Source: Mycobacterium sp.
Lineage (GTDB): Bacteria > Actinomycetota > Actinomycetes > Mycobacteriales > Mycobacteriaceae
Length of the DNA stretch: 7,562 nt
Direction of reading: 5' to 3'
Assembly (NCBI GenBank): GCA_019246375.1
Contig: JAFAQO010000134.1
Coordinates: 1-7,562, forward strand
The position numbers were made by a program, and so were the translations under genes. The notes under the pieces are model-generated. The model saw only the letters and a program-made list of their open reading frames with translations. It searched no databases and was not told the DNA's origin. Shown here one piece after another: positions 1 to 5,497 of this stretch (the stretch's first letter is position 1; every line of letters starts with the position of its first letter).

Positions 1-18
1 GCAATTTCGTTTCAACCC

Positions 19-47
19 TTGACCACAGCTGCTCACGCGTGTGTAAT
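19..47 (+). promoter_or_regulatory. Probable sigma-A promoter of whiB2
   Basis: A -35 box TTGACC (19-24) lies exactly 17 bp before a -10 box TGTAAT (42-47). Each matches five of six consensus positions for the housekeeping sigma factor. Transcription would start near 54 and leave a leader of about 138 nt before the whiB2 ATG at 192. An 8-bp palindrome CACGCGTG (34-41) fills the end of the spacer, and an imperfect palindrome overlaps the -10 box (separate entry). The boxes and spacing are seen directly; promoter activity is inferred. Confidence 0.6.
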
Positions 48-51
48 CACA
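40..51. promoter_or_regulatory. Inverted repeat over the whiB2 -10 box, possible operator
   Basis: TGTGTAATCACA has arms TGTG and CACA around TAAT and covers the predicted -10 hexamer. A protein bound here would compete with RNA polymerase. The arms resemble CRP/FNR-family half-sites, but the 4-nt gap is shorter than the six of the classical TGTGA-N6-TCACA site, so the binding protein cannot be named. A GTGTC (GACAC on the other strand), the core motif of Streptomyces WhiA/WhiB targets, follows at 55-59; a five-base match can easily be chance. Confidence 0.3.
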
Positions 52-99
52 GCAGTGTCATTTCCCGGTTGGCCGGCCGGATTCGGTGTCGCAGGCCGA

Positions 100-121
100 G
101 ATTCGATCATCTGTTCGAATC
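100..121 (+). promoter_or_regulatory. Perfect 7-bp inverted repeat in the whiB2 leader
   Basis: GATTCGA (100-106) and TCGAATC (115-121) are exact reverse complements separated by 8 nt. The repeat lies inside the predicted 5' untranslated leader, about 70 nt before the whiB2 start. It could act as a protein-binding site in DNA or as a small hairpin in the mRNA. No run of T follows, so it is not a classical intrinsic terminator. The symmetry is seen; the role is unknown. Confidence 0.35.
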
Positions 122-179
122 GAGATGGCGCCGCACGAACATCAGAACAGCGGGCGACATTCACATCACCATCAGGTTT

Positions 180-185
180 AGGAGG
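180..185 (+). promoter_or_regulatory. Strong Shine-Dalgarno site that fixes the whiB2 start
   Basis: AGGAGG is a perfect anti-16S match placed 6 nt before the ATG at 192. It argues for the 119-residue WhiB2 with the long N-terminal arm rather than an 89-residue form. Confidence 0.8.
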
Positions 186-191
186 CGGAGC

Positions 192-551
192 ATGTCCTAT
201 GAATACCTAAGGGGCGCAATGGGAGACAGGTCGCACGCCGATGCCGCGCCGCCGACAGTAGGGGTGGTAGGACGGCCCCATTTGAGTCTGGTTTCCCCCA
301 CGCCTCTGGTATTCGAGCCGGCGCCGGTCAGCCGCGACCAATGGCAAGACCGCGCATTGTGCGCACAGACCGACCCCGAGGCCTTCTTTCCTGAAAAGGG
401 TGGCTCCACACGGGAAGCCAAGAAGATCTGCCTCGGCTGCGAGGTGCGGGCGGAGTGCTTGGAGTACGCCCTTGCCCACGACGAGCGCTTTGGCATCTGG
501 GGCGGACTCTCCGAGCGCGAACGCCGTCGCCTCAAGCGCGGCATCATCTAG
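192..551 (+). CDS. whiB2: WhiB2/WhmD iron-sulfur transcriptional regulator
   Basis: This 119-residue protein is a Wbl (WhiB-like) regulator carrying a [4Fe-4S] cluster. M. smegmatis WhmD, its ortholog, is needed for septation and cell division. The four cluster cysteines are Cys57, Cys80, Cys83 and Cys89 (C-x22-C-x2-C-x5-C), followed by the turn motif GIWGG (101-105) and the basic C-terminal tail ERRRLKRGII, typical of the DNA-contacting end. Residues from about 49 onward are the conserved core; residues 1-48 are a variable, probably disordered arm. The ATG at 192 is chosen because AGGAGG (180-185) sits 6 nt upstream and the product then begins MSYE, as WhmD does. The open frame runs further upstream to 39 but would cross the promoter. 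The M. tuberculosis protein is annotated shorter, at 89 residues. A later ATG at 219 is possible but has no comparable ribosome site. Confidence 0.95.
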   Translation: MSYEYLRGAMGDRSHADAAPPTVGVVGRPHLSLVSPTPLVFEPAPVSRDQWQDRALCAQTDPEAFFPEKGGSTREAKKICLGCEVRAECLEYALAHDERFGIWGGLSERERRRLKRGII

Positions 552-575
552 CCAACCGCGCCGCCGGTGACGATG

Positions 576-594
576 CGGGCCGTCTAGCGGCCCG
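576..594. terminator. GC-rich hairpin after whiB2, possible terminator
   Basis: CGGGCCG (576-582) pairs perfectly with CGGCCCG (588-594) around a 5-nt loop, starting 24 nt after the whiB2 stop codon. There is no U tract, which is usual for candidate mycobacterial terminators. It lies between two convergent genes, so it could stop transcription from either side. The stem is seen; termination is inferred. Confidence 0.45.
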
Positions 595-596
595 AG

Positions 597-636
597 GCGG
601 GGGCACCCCCAGCCGCGCGGGGGTACCCCAGCTTGC
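597..636. repeat. Two tandem 20-bp imperfect repeats, each a G/C hairpin
   Basis: Unit 1 (597-616) and unit 2 (617-636) both read GCGGGGG, two bases, a C run, then AGC and a short end. They differ by a CA/TA change, one C and the last few bases. Each contains its own self-complementary core: GGGGG-CA-CCCCC at 599-610 and GGGG-TA-CCCC at 620-629. Two further GAGGGG tracts (637-642 and 648-653) extend the theme. The structure resembles dispersed intergenic palindromic (REP-like) sequence found in mycobacterial genomes, but copy number in this genome cannot be seen from the window. It may also help terminate the two convergent genes. Confidence 0.55.
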
Positions 637-675
637 GAGGGGACGGCGAGGGGCGAGCCGGGCAATCAGACCGGC

Positions 676-1191
676 CTAGTCGTCGATCGTCGGGTCGATC
701 ACCGAGGGCTCGACATCCAGATACGTGGCGACCTGAGCCACCAGCACATCGTGCAGCAATTCGTCGAGTTCGATGGTGTCCTTCGCGCGCCGCTCAATGG
801 GCTTGCGGAACAAGACGATTCGCGCGCGAGTGGGATTACCACGGACGTCGACGCCGGCCGGGATCAATCGGGCCAGAGCGATCGGGCCGTCGGCGACGAC
901 TTCGGGAGGCCACTGCACGCTGTCGGGATCTTTGGCTGAGATGCGCGGAATCTCGTCGACCGCCACGTCCAGCCCCGACACCCGCTCTTGCCAGCGGCGT
1001 TCGATGGGTTCATAGGCCTCCAGCACCGCCATGTCGAACCGTTCGGCACGGCTGCGCCACCCTGGCACGGTCGGCGGGAGCAGCGGACCGCGCATTTCGC
1101 GGCCGCGGCGGGAAACCGATCTGCGCACCGACCGGCCACCTGGTCGGGAGCCGCGCGAATCGCTCACTCGGCGATGGTAACGGTTGGACAT
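676..1191 (-). CDS. Zincin-like metallopeptidase-family protein (Rv3259-like), degenerate zinc motif
   Basis: The product is 171 residues when started at the ATG complementary to 1189-1191. It resembles the actinobacterial zincin-like metallopeptidase family (formerly DUF1025; M. tuberculosis Rv3259). Residues 1-30 are rich in Arg, Ser and Gly. The conserved body begins around RRGREMRGPL (29-38) and continues through RSRAERFDMAVLEAYE to the end. Where canonical members have HExxH, this protein has AQVAT (152-156) within HDVLVAQVATYLDV, so the zinc-binding and catalytic residues are absent. It is therefore unlikely to be an active peptidase of the usual kind. A shorter start at 1095 would give 139 residues, the length recalled for Rv3259, but it would cut into sequence that looks family-conserved; neither start has a clear Shine-Dalgarno site. 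The gene converges on whiB2 and diverges from the DUF3499 gene. Its function is unknown. Confidence 0.8.
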   Translation of the reverse strand: MSNRYHRRVSDSRGSRPGGRSVRRSVSRRGREMRGPLLPPTVPGWRSRAERFDMAVLEAYEPIERRWQERVSGLDVAVDEIPRISAKDPDSVQWPPEVVADGPIALARLIPAGVDVRGNPTRARIVLFRKPIERRAKDTIELDELLHDVLVAQVATYLDVEPSVIDPTIDD

Positions 1192-1243
1192 CGCCGCGCG
1201 GCCGGATGCGCGTGTCCGCCGCTGCTGCGGGGTCTGCGCGCGA

Positions 1244-1257
1244 TAACCTCTCGATCG
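1244..1257 (+). promoter_or_regulatory. Leaderless promoter of the DUF3499 gene
   Basis: TAACCT (1244-1249) fits the mycobacterial -10 pattern TANNNT. Seven bases separate it from the G of the GTG start at 1257, the distance at which transcription normally begins. No Shine-Dalgarno sequence precedes this GTG. Both facts suggest that the mRNA starts at the initiation codon itself, a common arrangement in mycobacteria. The boxes and spacing are seen; the start of transcription is inferred. Confidence 0.6.
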
Positions 1258-1691
1258 TGAATGCTCCCCGTCGCTGCTGCCGGCCCGGGTGTTCGCACTA
1301 CGCGGTGGCGACGCTGACGTTCGTTTACTCCGACTCCACCGCAGTGGTCGGTCCACTCGCTACCGCGCAGGAGCCGCACTCGTGGGATCTGTGCGTCGGC
1401 CACGCCAGCCGAATCACCGCGCCGCGCGGCTGGCAACTCGTCCGCCATTCCGGCCCGTTGAGCGCACCGCCCGAGGACGACGACTTGGTGGCGCTGGCGA
1501 ACGCGGTGCGGGAGCGCCAGAAGCTCACGACTCGCCCGCCGGTGAACGGCTTCTCCGATCCGGTCTGCCCGAACAACGGCGCACAAGCCATGGTGCCGAC
1601 CAATGGTGTGCTCAATCCGACGGCGCCTCGCGCCAACGGCACCGGGCGCCGACGCGGACATCTGCGAGTGTTGCCCGATCCCCCGAAGTAG
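1257..1691 (+). CDS. DUF3499 family protein (Rv3258c-like), putative zinc-binding
   Basis: This 144-residue actinobacterial protein of unknown function matches the DUF3499 family and sits, as in M. tuberculosis, between the whiB2 block and the phosphomannomutase gene. The conserved N-terminal domain (1-67) has CCRPGC (Cys7, Cys8, Cys12) and later CVGH (Cys46, His49), a spacing that suggests a small zinc-ribbon-like site. The motif TLTFVYSDSTAVVGPL (19-34) is a likely beta-rich core. Residues 68-128 are low complexity, rich in Pro, Asn and Gly, and probably disordered; the end RGHLRVLPDPP looks like a conserved terminal tag. M. tuberculosis has 163 residues, so the linker is shorter here. The GTG at 1257 is preferred because it directly precedes the conserved N-terminus and sits 7 nt from a -10 box; the open frame continues upstream without family similarity. 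Confidence 0.85.
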   Translation: MNAPRRCCRPGCSHYAVATLTFVYSDSTAVVGPLATAQEPHSWDLCVGHASRITAPRGWQLVRHSGPLSAPPEDDDLVALANAVRERQKLTTRPPVNGFSDPVCPNNGAQAMVPTNGVLNPTAPRANGTGRRRGHLRVLPDPPK

Positions 1692-1735
1692 GTCATCGGG
1701 CGTGGACATCCGAGCGGTAGCCGCGACCGCAAGGC

Positions 1736-1769
1736 TAGGCTGACGATCAAGAGTCCCCTTCGTCAGGAG
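1736..1769 (+). promoter_or_regulatory. Possible promoter and ribosome site of the mannose operon
   Basis: In the 85-bp gap after the DUF3499 gene, TAGGCT (1736-1741) fits the mycobacterial TANNNT -10 pattern; no convincing -35 box is seen. A start near 1748 would give a leader of about 29 nt containing AGGAG (1765-1769), 7 nt before the ATG at 1777. The ribosome site is clear. The promoter is tentative, and read-through from the DUF3499 gene is an alternative. Confidence 0.4.
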
Positions 1770-1776
1770 CCCTGTA

Positions 1777-3177
1777 ATGTCTCGGCCCGCAGCGGCTGTC
1801 CACCATGTGATCAAGGCCTATGACGTCCGCGGACTGGTGGGCGAGGAAATCGACGAGTCCCTTGCCGCGGACGTCGGTGCATCATTTGCCAGATTGGCGC
1901 GTGACGACGGTGCGCGACGAGTCGTGATCGGCCACGACATGCGGGACAGTTCGCCGTCGCTGGCAGCCGCTTTCGCCGCCGGGGTAACCGGTCAGGGCCT
2001 CGATGTGGTTCAGATCGGCTTGTCTTCCACAGACCAGCTCTATTTCGCTTCGGGGCTGCTGAACTGTCCCGGTGCCATGTTCACCGCAAGCCACAACCCG
2101 GCGGCCTACAACGGCATCAAGATGTGTCGCGCGGGGGCCAAGCCGGTCGGCGAAGACACCGGACTCAGCATCATCCGCGACGAGCTGATTGCCGGGGTTC
2201 CGCCCTATGACGGGGCGACCGGAAGGGTTGGCGACCAAGATGTGTTGGCCGACTACGGAGTGTTTCTGCGTTCGCTGGTCGACCTGTCGATGCTGCGCCC
2301 ACTGCGGGTAGCCGTCGACGCCGGTAACGGGATGGCCGGGCACACCGCGCCCGCCGTGCTCGGCGTGATCGGGTCGATCACGTTGCTGCCGCTGTACTTC
2401 GAGCTCGACGGCTCGTTTCCCAACCATGAGGCCAACCCGCTGGATCCGGCCAATCTCACCGACTTGCAGGAGTATGTGCGAGCCACCGGCGCAGATATCG
2501 GGCTCGCATTCGATGGGGACGCCGACCGCTGCTTCGTCGTCGACGAGCGTGGCCGGCCGGTGTCGCCGTCGACCGTGACCGCGCTGGTTGCCGCGCGTGA
2601 GCTCAACCGGGAGATCGGGGCGACGGTGATCCACAATCTGATCACGTCGCGGGCGGTGCCCGAATTGGTGGTCGAGCGCGGCGGGACACCGGTGCGCTCC
2701 CGCGTCGGGCACTCCTATATCAAGGCGCTGATGGCCGACACCGGCGCAATTTTCGGCGGTGAACACTCAGCGCACTACTACTTCCGCGATTTCTGGGGCG
2801 CCGATTGCGGCATGCTGGCGGCGCTGTATGTGCTGGCCGCGCTCGGTGAGCAGGAGCGGCCACTGTCGGAACTGACTGCCGACTACCAGCGCTACGAATC
2901 CTCCGGCGAAATCAACTTCACCGTTGCCGACGCAGCATCCTGTGTGGAGGCGGTGCTGAAGTCGTTCGGCACCCGGATTCACTCCATCGACCATCTGGAC
3001 GGTGTGACGGTGGACCTGGGCAATGGCAGCTGGTTCAACCTGCGCAGCTCCAACACCGAGCCGCTGCTGCGGCTGAACGTAGAGGGACGCTGTACCGAGG
3101 ACGTCGACGCGGTGGTTCAGCAGGTCAGTGCTCAGATCACCGCCGAAAAGGGCGGCCCCGCGAAGGCTGTCACGTGA
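1777..3177 (+). CDS. manB: Phosphomannomutase/phosphoglucomutase
   Basis: The 466-residue enzyme interconverts mannose-6-phosphate and mannose-1-phosphate, the step before GDP-mannose synthesis in the cytoplasm. It belongs to the alpha-D-phosphohexomutase superfamily and shows all four signatures. The phosphoserine loop is TASHNPAAYNGIK with Ser105, the magnesium loop is DGDADR (246-251), the sugar-specificity loop is GGEHSAH (327-333), and the phosphate-binding loop is RSSNTEPLLR (423-432). Its length agrees with M. tuberculosis Rv3257c (PmmA, about 465 residues). Naming is confused in mycobacteria: this gene is called both pmmA and manB, while manB has also been used for the GDP-mannose pyrophosphorylase Rv3264c. 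The ATG has AGGAG 7 nt upstream. The stop codon overlaps the next start in GTGA, indicating translational coupling. Confidence 0.95.
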   Translation: MSRPAAAVHHVIKAYDVRGLVGEEIDESLAADVGASFARLARDDGARRVVIGHDMRDSSPSLAAAFAAGVTGQGLDVVQIGLSSTDQLYFASGLLNCPGAMFTASHNPAAYNGIKMCRAGAKPVGEDTGLSIIRDELIAGVPPYDGATGRVGDQDVLADYGVFLRSLVDLSMLRPLRVAVDAGNGMAGHTAPAVLGVIGSITLLPLYFELDGSFPNHEANPLDPANLTDLQEYVRATGADIGLAFDGDADRCFVVDERGRPVSPSTVTALVAARELNREIGATVIHNLITSRAVPELVVERGGTPVRSRVGHSYIKALMADTGAIFGGEHSAHYYFRDFWGADCGMLAALYVLAALGEQERPLSELTADYQRYESSGEINFTVADAASCVEAVLKSFGTRIHSIDHLDGVTVDLGNGSWFNLRSSNTEPLLRLNVEGRCTEDVDAVVQQVSAQITAEKGGPAKAVT

Positions 3178-4253
3178 ACGCTGTTCGTGCCACCGTCGAT
3201 CTCGACGACACCCGGGGCCTGATCGCCGCCGATCGTGAAGCCCTGTTGCCGGCCGCCTCGTCGGCGGGCGCGCAGGTACGTGCGACGGCGGCAGCGCTGG
3301 ATGAGGGAGCGCTGGACTCGGTGCGTGGCGAGGACCGTCCGCGCACGCTGGTGTGGGTGGCCGGCCGTGGCACCGCCCAGACCGCCGGTCTGATGCTGGC
3401 CTCGGCGCTGGGTGGGCTGGCTGCCGAGCCGATCGTGGTAGCGGCCGAGGCGCCGCCGTGGGTGGGGGCACTCGACGTCGTGATCGTGGCCGGCGACGAT
3501 CCGGGTGATCCCACACTGGTAGACGCCGCCGCGACCGGGGTGCGCCGCGGCGCACGAGTCGTTGTCGCGGCGCCCCACGAGGGTCCGTTGCGGGATACGA
3601 CGGCCGGCCGAGTGGCGGTGCTGGAACCGCGGATACGAGTCCCCGACGAGTTCCGGCTGTGCCGCTACCTGGCTGCCGGCCTGGCCGTGTTGCAGAGCGT
3701 TGACGCCGGGCTGCAGACCGACCTTGCGGTGCTGGCCGACGAGCTGGACAGTGAAGCGTTGTGCAACAGTGCGGGCCGCGAAGTGTTCACGAACCCGGCG
3801 AAGGCGCTTGCCGGGCGCATGTCGGGTAACCAGGTCGCACTGGCCGGTGACTGTGCCGCCACGCTGGCGCTGGCGAGGCACGGATCTTCGGCCCTGCTGC
3901 GGATCGGTCACCAAGCGGCTGCCGCCACCGGCCTGGCCGATGCGTTGGTTGCGCTGCACGAAACCGCTGCCTACGGTGAGCCGGCCGATGCTCTCTTCCA
4001 TGACGAACAGATCGACGGGCCGTTGCCGCGGCGGCTGCGGGTCTTGGCGCTGACGTTGGCTGCCGAGCGTCAGGTGGTGGCCGCCCGGATGGCGGGGCTG
4101 GGTGACGTCGACCTTGTCGGTGCAGACGATGTGCCCGACATGGCGGCCGGGGCGTCGGTACCGGTCGGTGTTCAACGTGCCGAGCAGCAACTGGCAATAT
4201 TGGCCGTTCGGCTGGAGATGGCCGCCGTTTATGTGCGACTTATGCGGGGATAA
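3174..4253 (+). CDS. SIS-like protein of the mannose operon (TobH / Rv3256c-like)
   Basis: This 359-residue protein corresponds to M. tuberculosis Rv3256c (about 346 residues), often labelled TobH. It resembles sugar isomerase (SIS) proteins of the bifunctional phosphoglucose/phosphomannose isomerase type, with two Rossmann-like halves. The first has strands TLVWVAG (58-64), EPIVVAA (85-91) and LDVVIVAG (100-107); the second includes SGNQVALAG (217-225) and ALLRIGH (240-246). The usual SGNTEET phosphate-binding loop is replaced by AGDDPGDPT (106-114), and I find no clear equivalent of the catalytic Glu/His segment. A regulatory or scaffolding role beside ManA and phosphomannomutase is therefore as likely as catalysis. 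The gene starts at GTG, overlaps the phosphomannomutase stop by 4 bp, and ends 8 bp before manA. The family match is from memory of gene order and fold pattern; the biochemical function is unknown. Confidence 0.8.
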   Translation: MNAVRATVDLDDTRGLIAADREALLPAASSAGAQVRATAAALDEGALDSVRGEDRPRTLVWVAGRGTAQTAGLMLASALGGLAAEPIVVAAEAPPWVGALDVVIVAGDDPGDPTLVDAAATGVRRGARVVVAAPHEGPLRDTTAGRVAVLEPRIRVPDEFRLCRYLAAGLAVLQSVDAGLQTDLAVLADELDSEALCNSAGREVFTNPAKALAGRMSGNQVALAGDCAATLALARHGSSALLRIGHQAAAATGLADALVALHETAAYGEPADALFHDEQIDGPLPRRLRVLALTLAAERQVVAARMAGLGDVDLVGADDVPDMAAGASVPVGVQRAEQQLAILAVRLEMAAVYVRLMRG

Positions 4254-4261
4254 CAAGAACT

Positions 4262-5488
4262 GTGGAACTGCTACGCGGAGCGATACGGACGTACGCCTGG
4301 GGCTCGCGCACCGCGATCGCTGAGTTTACCGGGCGCCCGGTGCCGGCGGCTCATCCGGAGGCCGAACTCTGGCTGGGTGCACACCCGGCGGATCCGGCCT
4401 GGCTGGAGAACGAGCAGGGCAACGGCTCTCTGCTGGACGCCCTGGTCGCCGACCCCGAAGGACAACTCGGCTCGGTGGCGCGCTCCCGGTTCGGCGACGC
4501 GCTCCCGTTCTTGGTCAAGGTGCTCGCGGCCGATGAGCCGCTGTCGCTGCAGGCCCATCCGAGCACCGAACAGGCGGCGGAGGGTTATCTGCGTGAGGAG
4601 AAGCTCGGTATCCCGGTCTCCTCACCGGTGCGCAACTACCGCGACACCAGTCACAAACCGGAGATGTTGGTAGCGCTGCAGCCGTTCGAGGCGCTGGCCG
4701 GTTTCCGCCCGGTGGCACTGACCGTCGAGCTGCTGCGGGCGTTAGCAGTCTCCGACCTCGACCCGTTCATCGACTTGCTGAACGACCAGTCCGACGCCGA
4801 CGGCCTGCGGGCGCTGTTCACCACGTGGATCACGGCTCCACAGCCCGACATCGATGTGCTGGTGCCTGCTGTGCTTGACGGCGCCATCAATTACGTCGCT
4901 TCGGGCGCAACGCAATTCGCCGCCGAAGCGAAGACGGTGCTCGAGCTGGGCGAGCGCTACCCCGGCGATGCAGGTGTGCTGGCGTCGTTATTGCTCAACC
5001 GGATCAGCCTCGGACCCGGGGAGGCGCTCTTCTTGGCCGCCGGCAACTTGCACACCTATCTGCGTGGTGTCGCGCTCGAGATCATGGCCAATTCCGACAA
5101 TGTCTTACGGGGAGGGCTGACACCGAAACACGTCGACGTGCCCGAGCTCTTGCGGGTGCTGGACTTCACACCGACCATCGAGGCGCAGTTGCGGCCGCCC
5201 ACGCATCGCGACGGAATAAGCCTCGTGTACGACGCCCCGGCAGCCGAGTTCGCGGCGTCGGTACTGACGCTTGACGGCGAGCACCTCGGTCACGAGGTCG
5301 ACGCGCCCTCGCGACACGATGGCCCCCAAATCCTGCTATGCATCGAGGGTTCCACGACCGTGCACGGAAAGTCCAAGGCGCTTTTGCTCAACCGCGGCAT
5401 GGCGGCGTGGGTCTCTGCCGACGACGGCCCGATCCGGCTGGTCGCACACCAGCCGGCCCAGCTGTTCCGGGCCACCGTGGGCCTATAA
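4262..5488 (+). CDS. manA: Mannose-6-phosphate isomerase, type I
   Basis: The 408-residue enzyme interconverts fructose-6-phosphate and mannose-6-phosphate in the cytoplasm and opens the route to mannose-containing glycolipids. It is a zinc-dependent cupin of the type I PMI family, equal in length to Rv3255c. The expected zinc ligands are visible: Gln97 and His99 in LQAHPS, Glu134 in SHKPEM, and His264 in GNLHTY. The segment SDNVLRGGLTPKHVDVPEL (278-296) is the family signature and carries Arg283, the likely active-site arginine. The N-terminus MELLRGAIRTYAWGS is standard for the family, which fixes the GTG start at 4262. Only 8 bp separate it from the preceding stop, and the ribosome site is weak (GGGGA at 4246-4250, 11 nt away), so translation may depend on coupling. 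The next gene starts 9 bp after the stop. Confidence 0.96.
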   Translation: MELLRGAIRTYAWGSRTAIAEFTGRPVPAAHPEAELWLGAHPADPAWLENEQGNGSLLDALVADPEGQLGSVARSRFGDALPFLVKVLAADEPLSLQAHPSTEQAAEGYLREEKLGIPVSSPVRNYRDTSHKPEMLVALQPFEALAGFRPVALTVELLRALAVSDLDPFIDLLNDQSDADGLRALFTTWITAPQPDIDVLVPAVLDGAINYVASGATQFAAEAKTVLELGERYPGDAGVLASLLLNRISLGPGEALFLAAGNLHTYLRGVALEIMANSDNVLRGGLTPKHVDVPELLRVLDFTPTIEAQLRPPTHRDGISLVYDAPAAEFAASVLTLDGEHLGHEVDAPSRHDGPQILLCIEGSTTVHGKSKALLLNRGMAAWVSADDGPIRLVAHQPAQLFRATVGL

Positions 5489-5497
5489 GGGGCATTC

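Noticed and set aside
71..78. GGCCGGCC palindrome upstream of whiB2
   Set aside because: An 8-bp GC palindrome is expected by chance in DNA of this composition and has no supporting context.
113..121. GTTCGAATC, which looks like a tRNA T-loop
   Set aside because: No acceptor, D or anticodon stems can be placed around it; it is better explained as one arm of the inverted repeat at 100-121.
39..191. In-frame upstream extension of WhiB2 to a GTG at 39
   Set aside because: It would start inside the predicted promoter, the added residues are Arg-rich and unlike any Wbl protein, and a perfect AGGAGG precedes the ATG at 192.
633..1256. In-frame upstream extension of the DUF3499 protein
   Set aside because: The extension is antisense to the zincin-like gene and is Arg/Pro-rich as expected for a shadow frame. 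The family N-terminus begins at the GTG at 1257.
1192..1356. Upstream extension of the zincin-like gene beyond 1191
   Set aside because: It would run across the DUF3499 promoter and start codon, and the added residues are low-complexity Ser/Arg sequence.
1882..2766. Long minus-strand open frame opposite phosphomannomutase
   Set aside because: It is an antisense shadow caused by high-GC codon bias; the plus strand has every phosphohexomutase signature.
3132..4256. Long minus-strand open frame opposite the SIS-like gene
   Set aside because: Its composition is typical of antisense frames in GC-rich DNA, it has no recognisable domain, and the plus-strand protein fits the conserved operon.
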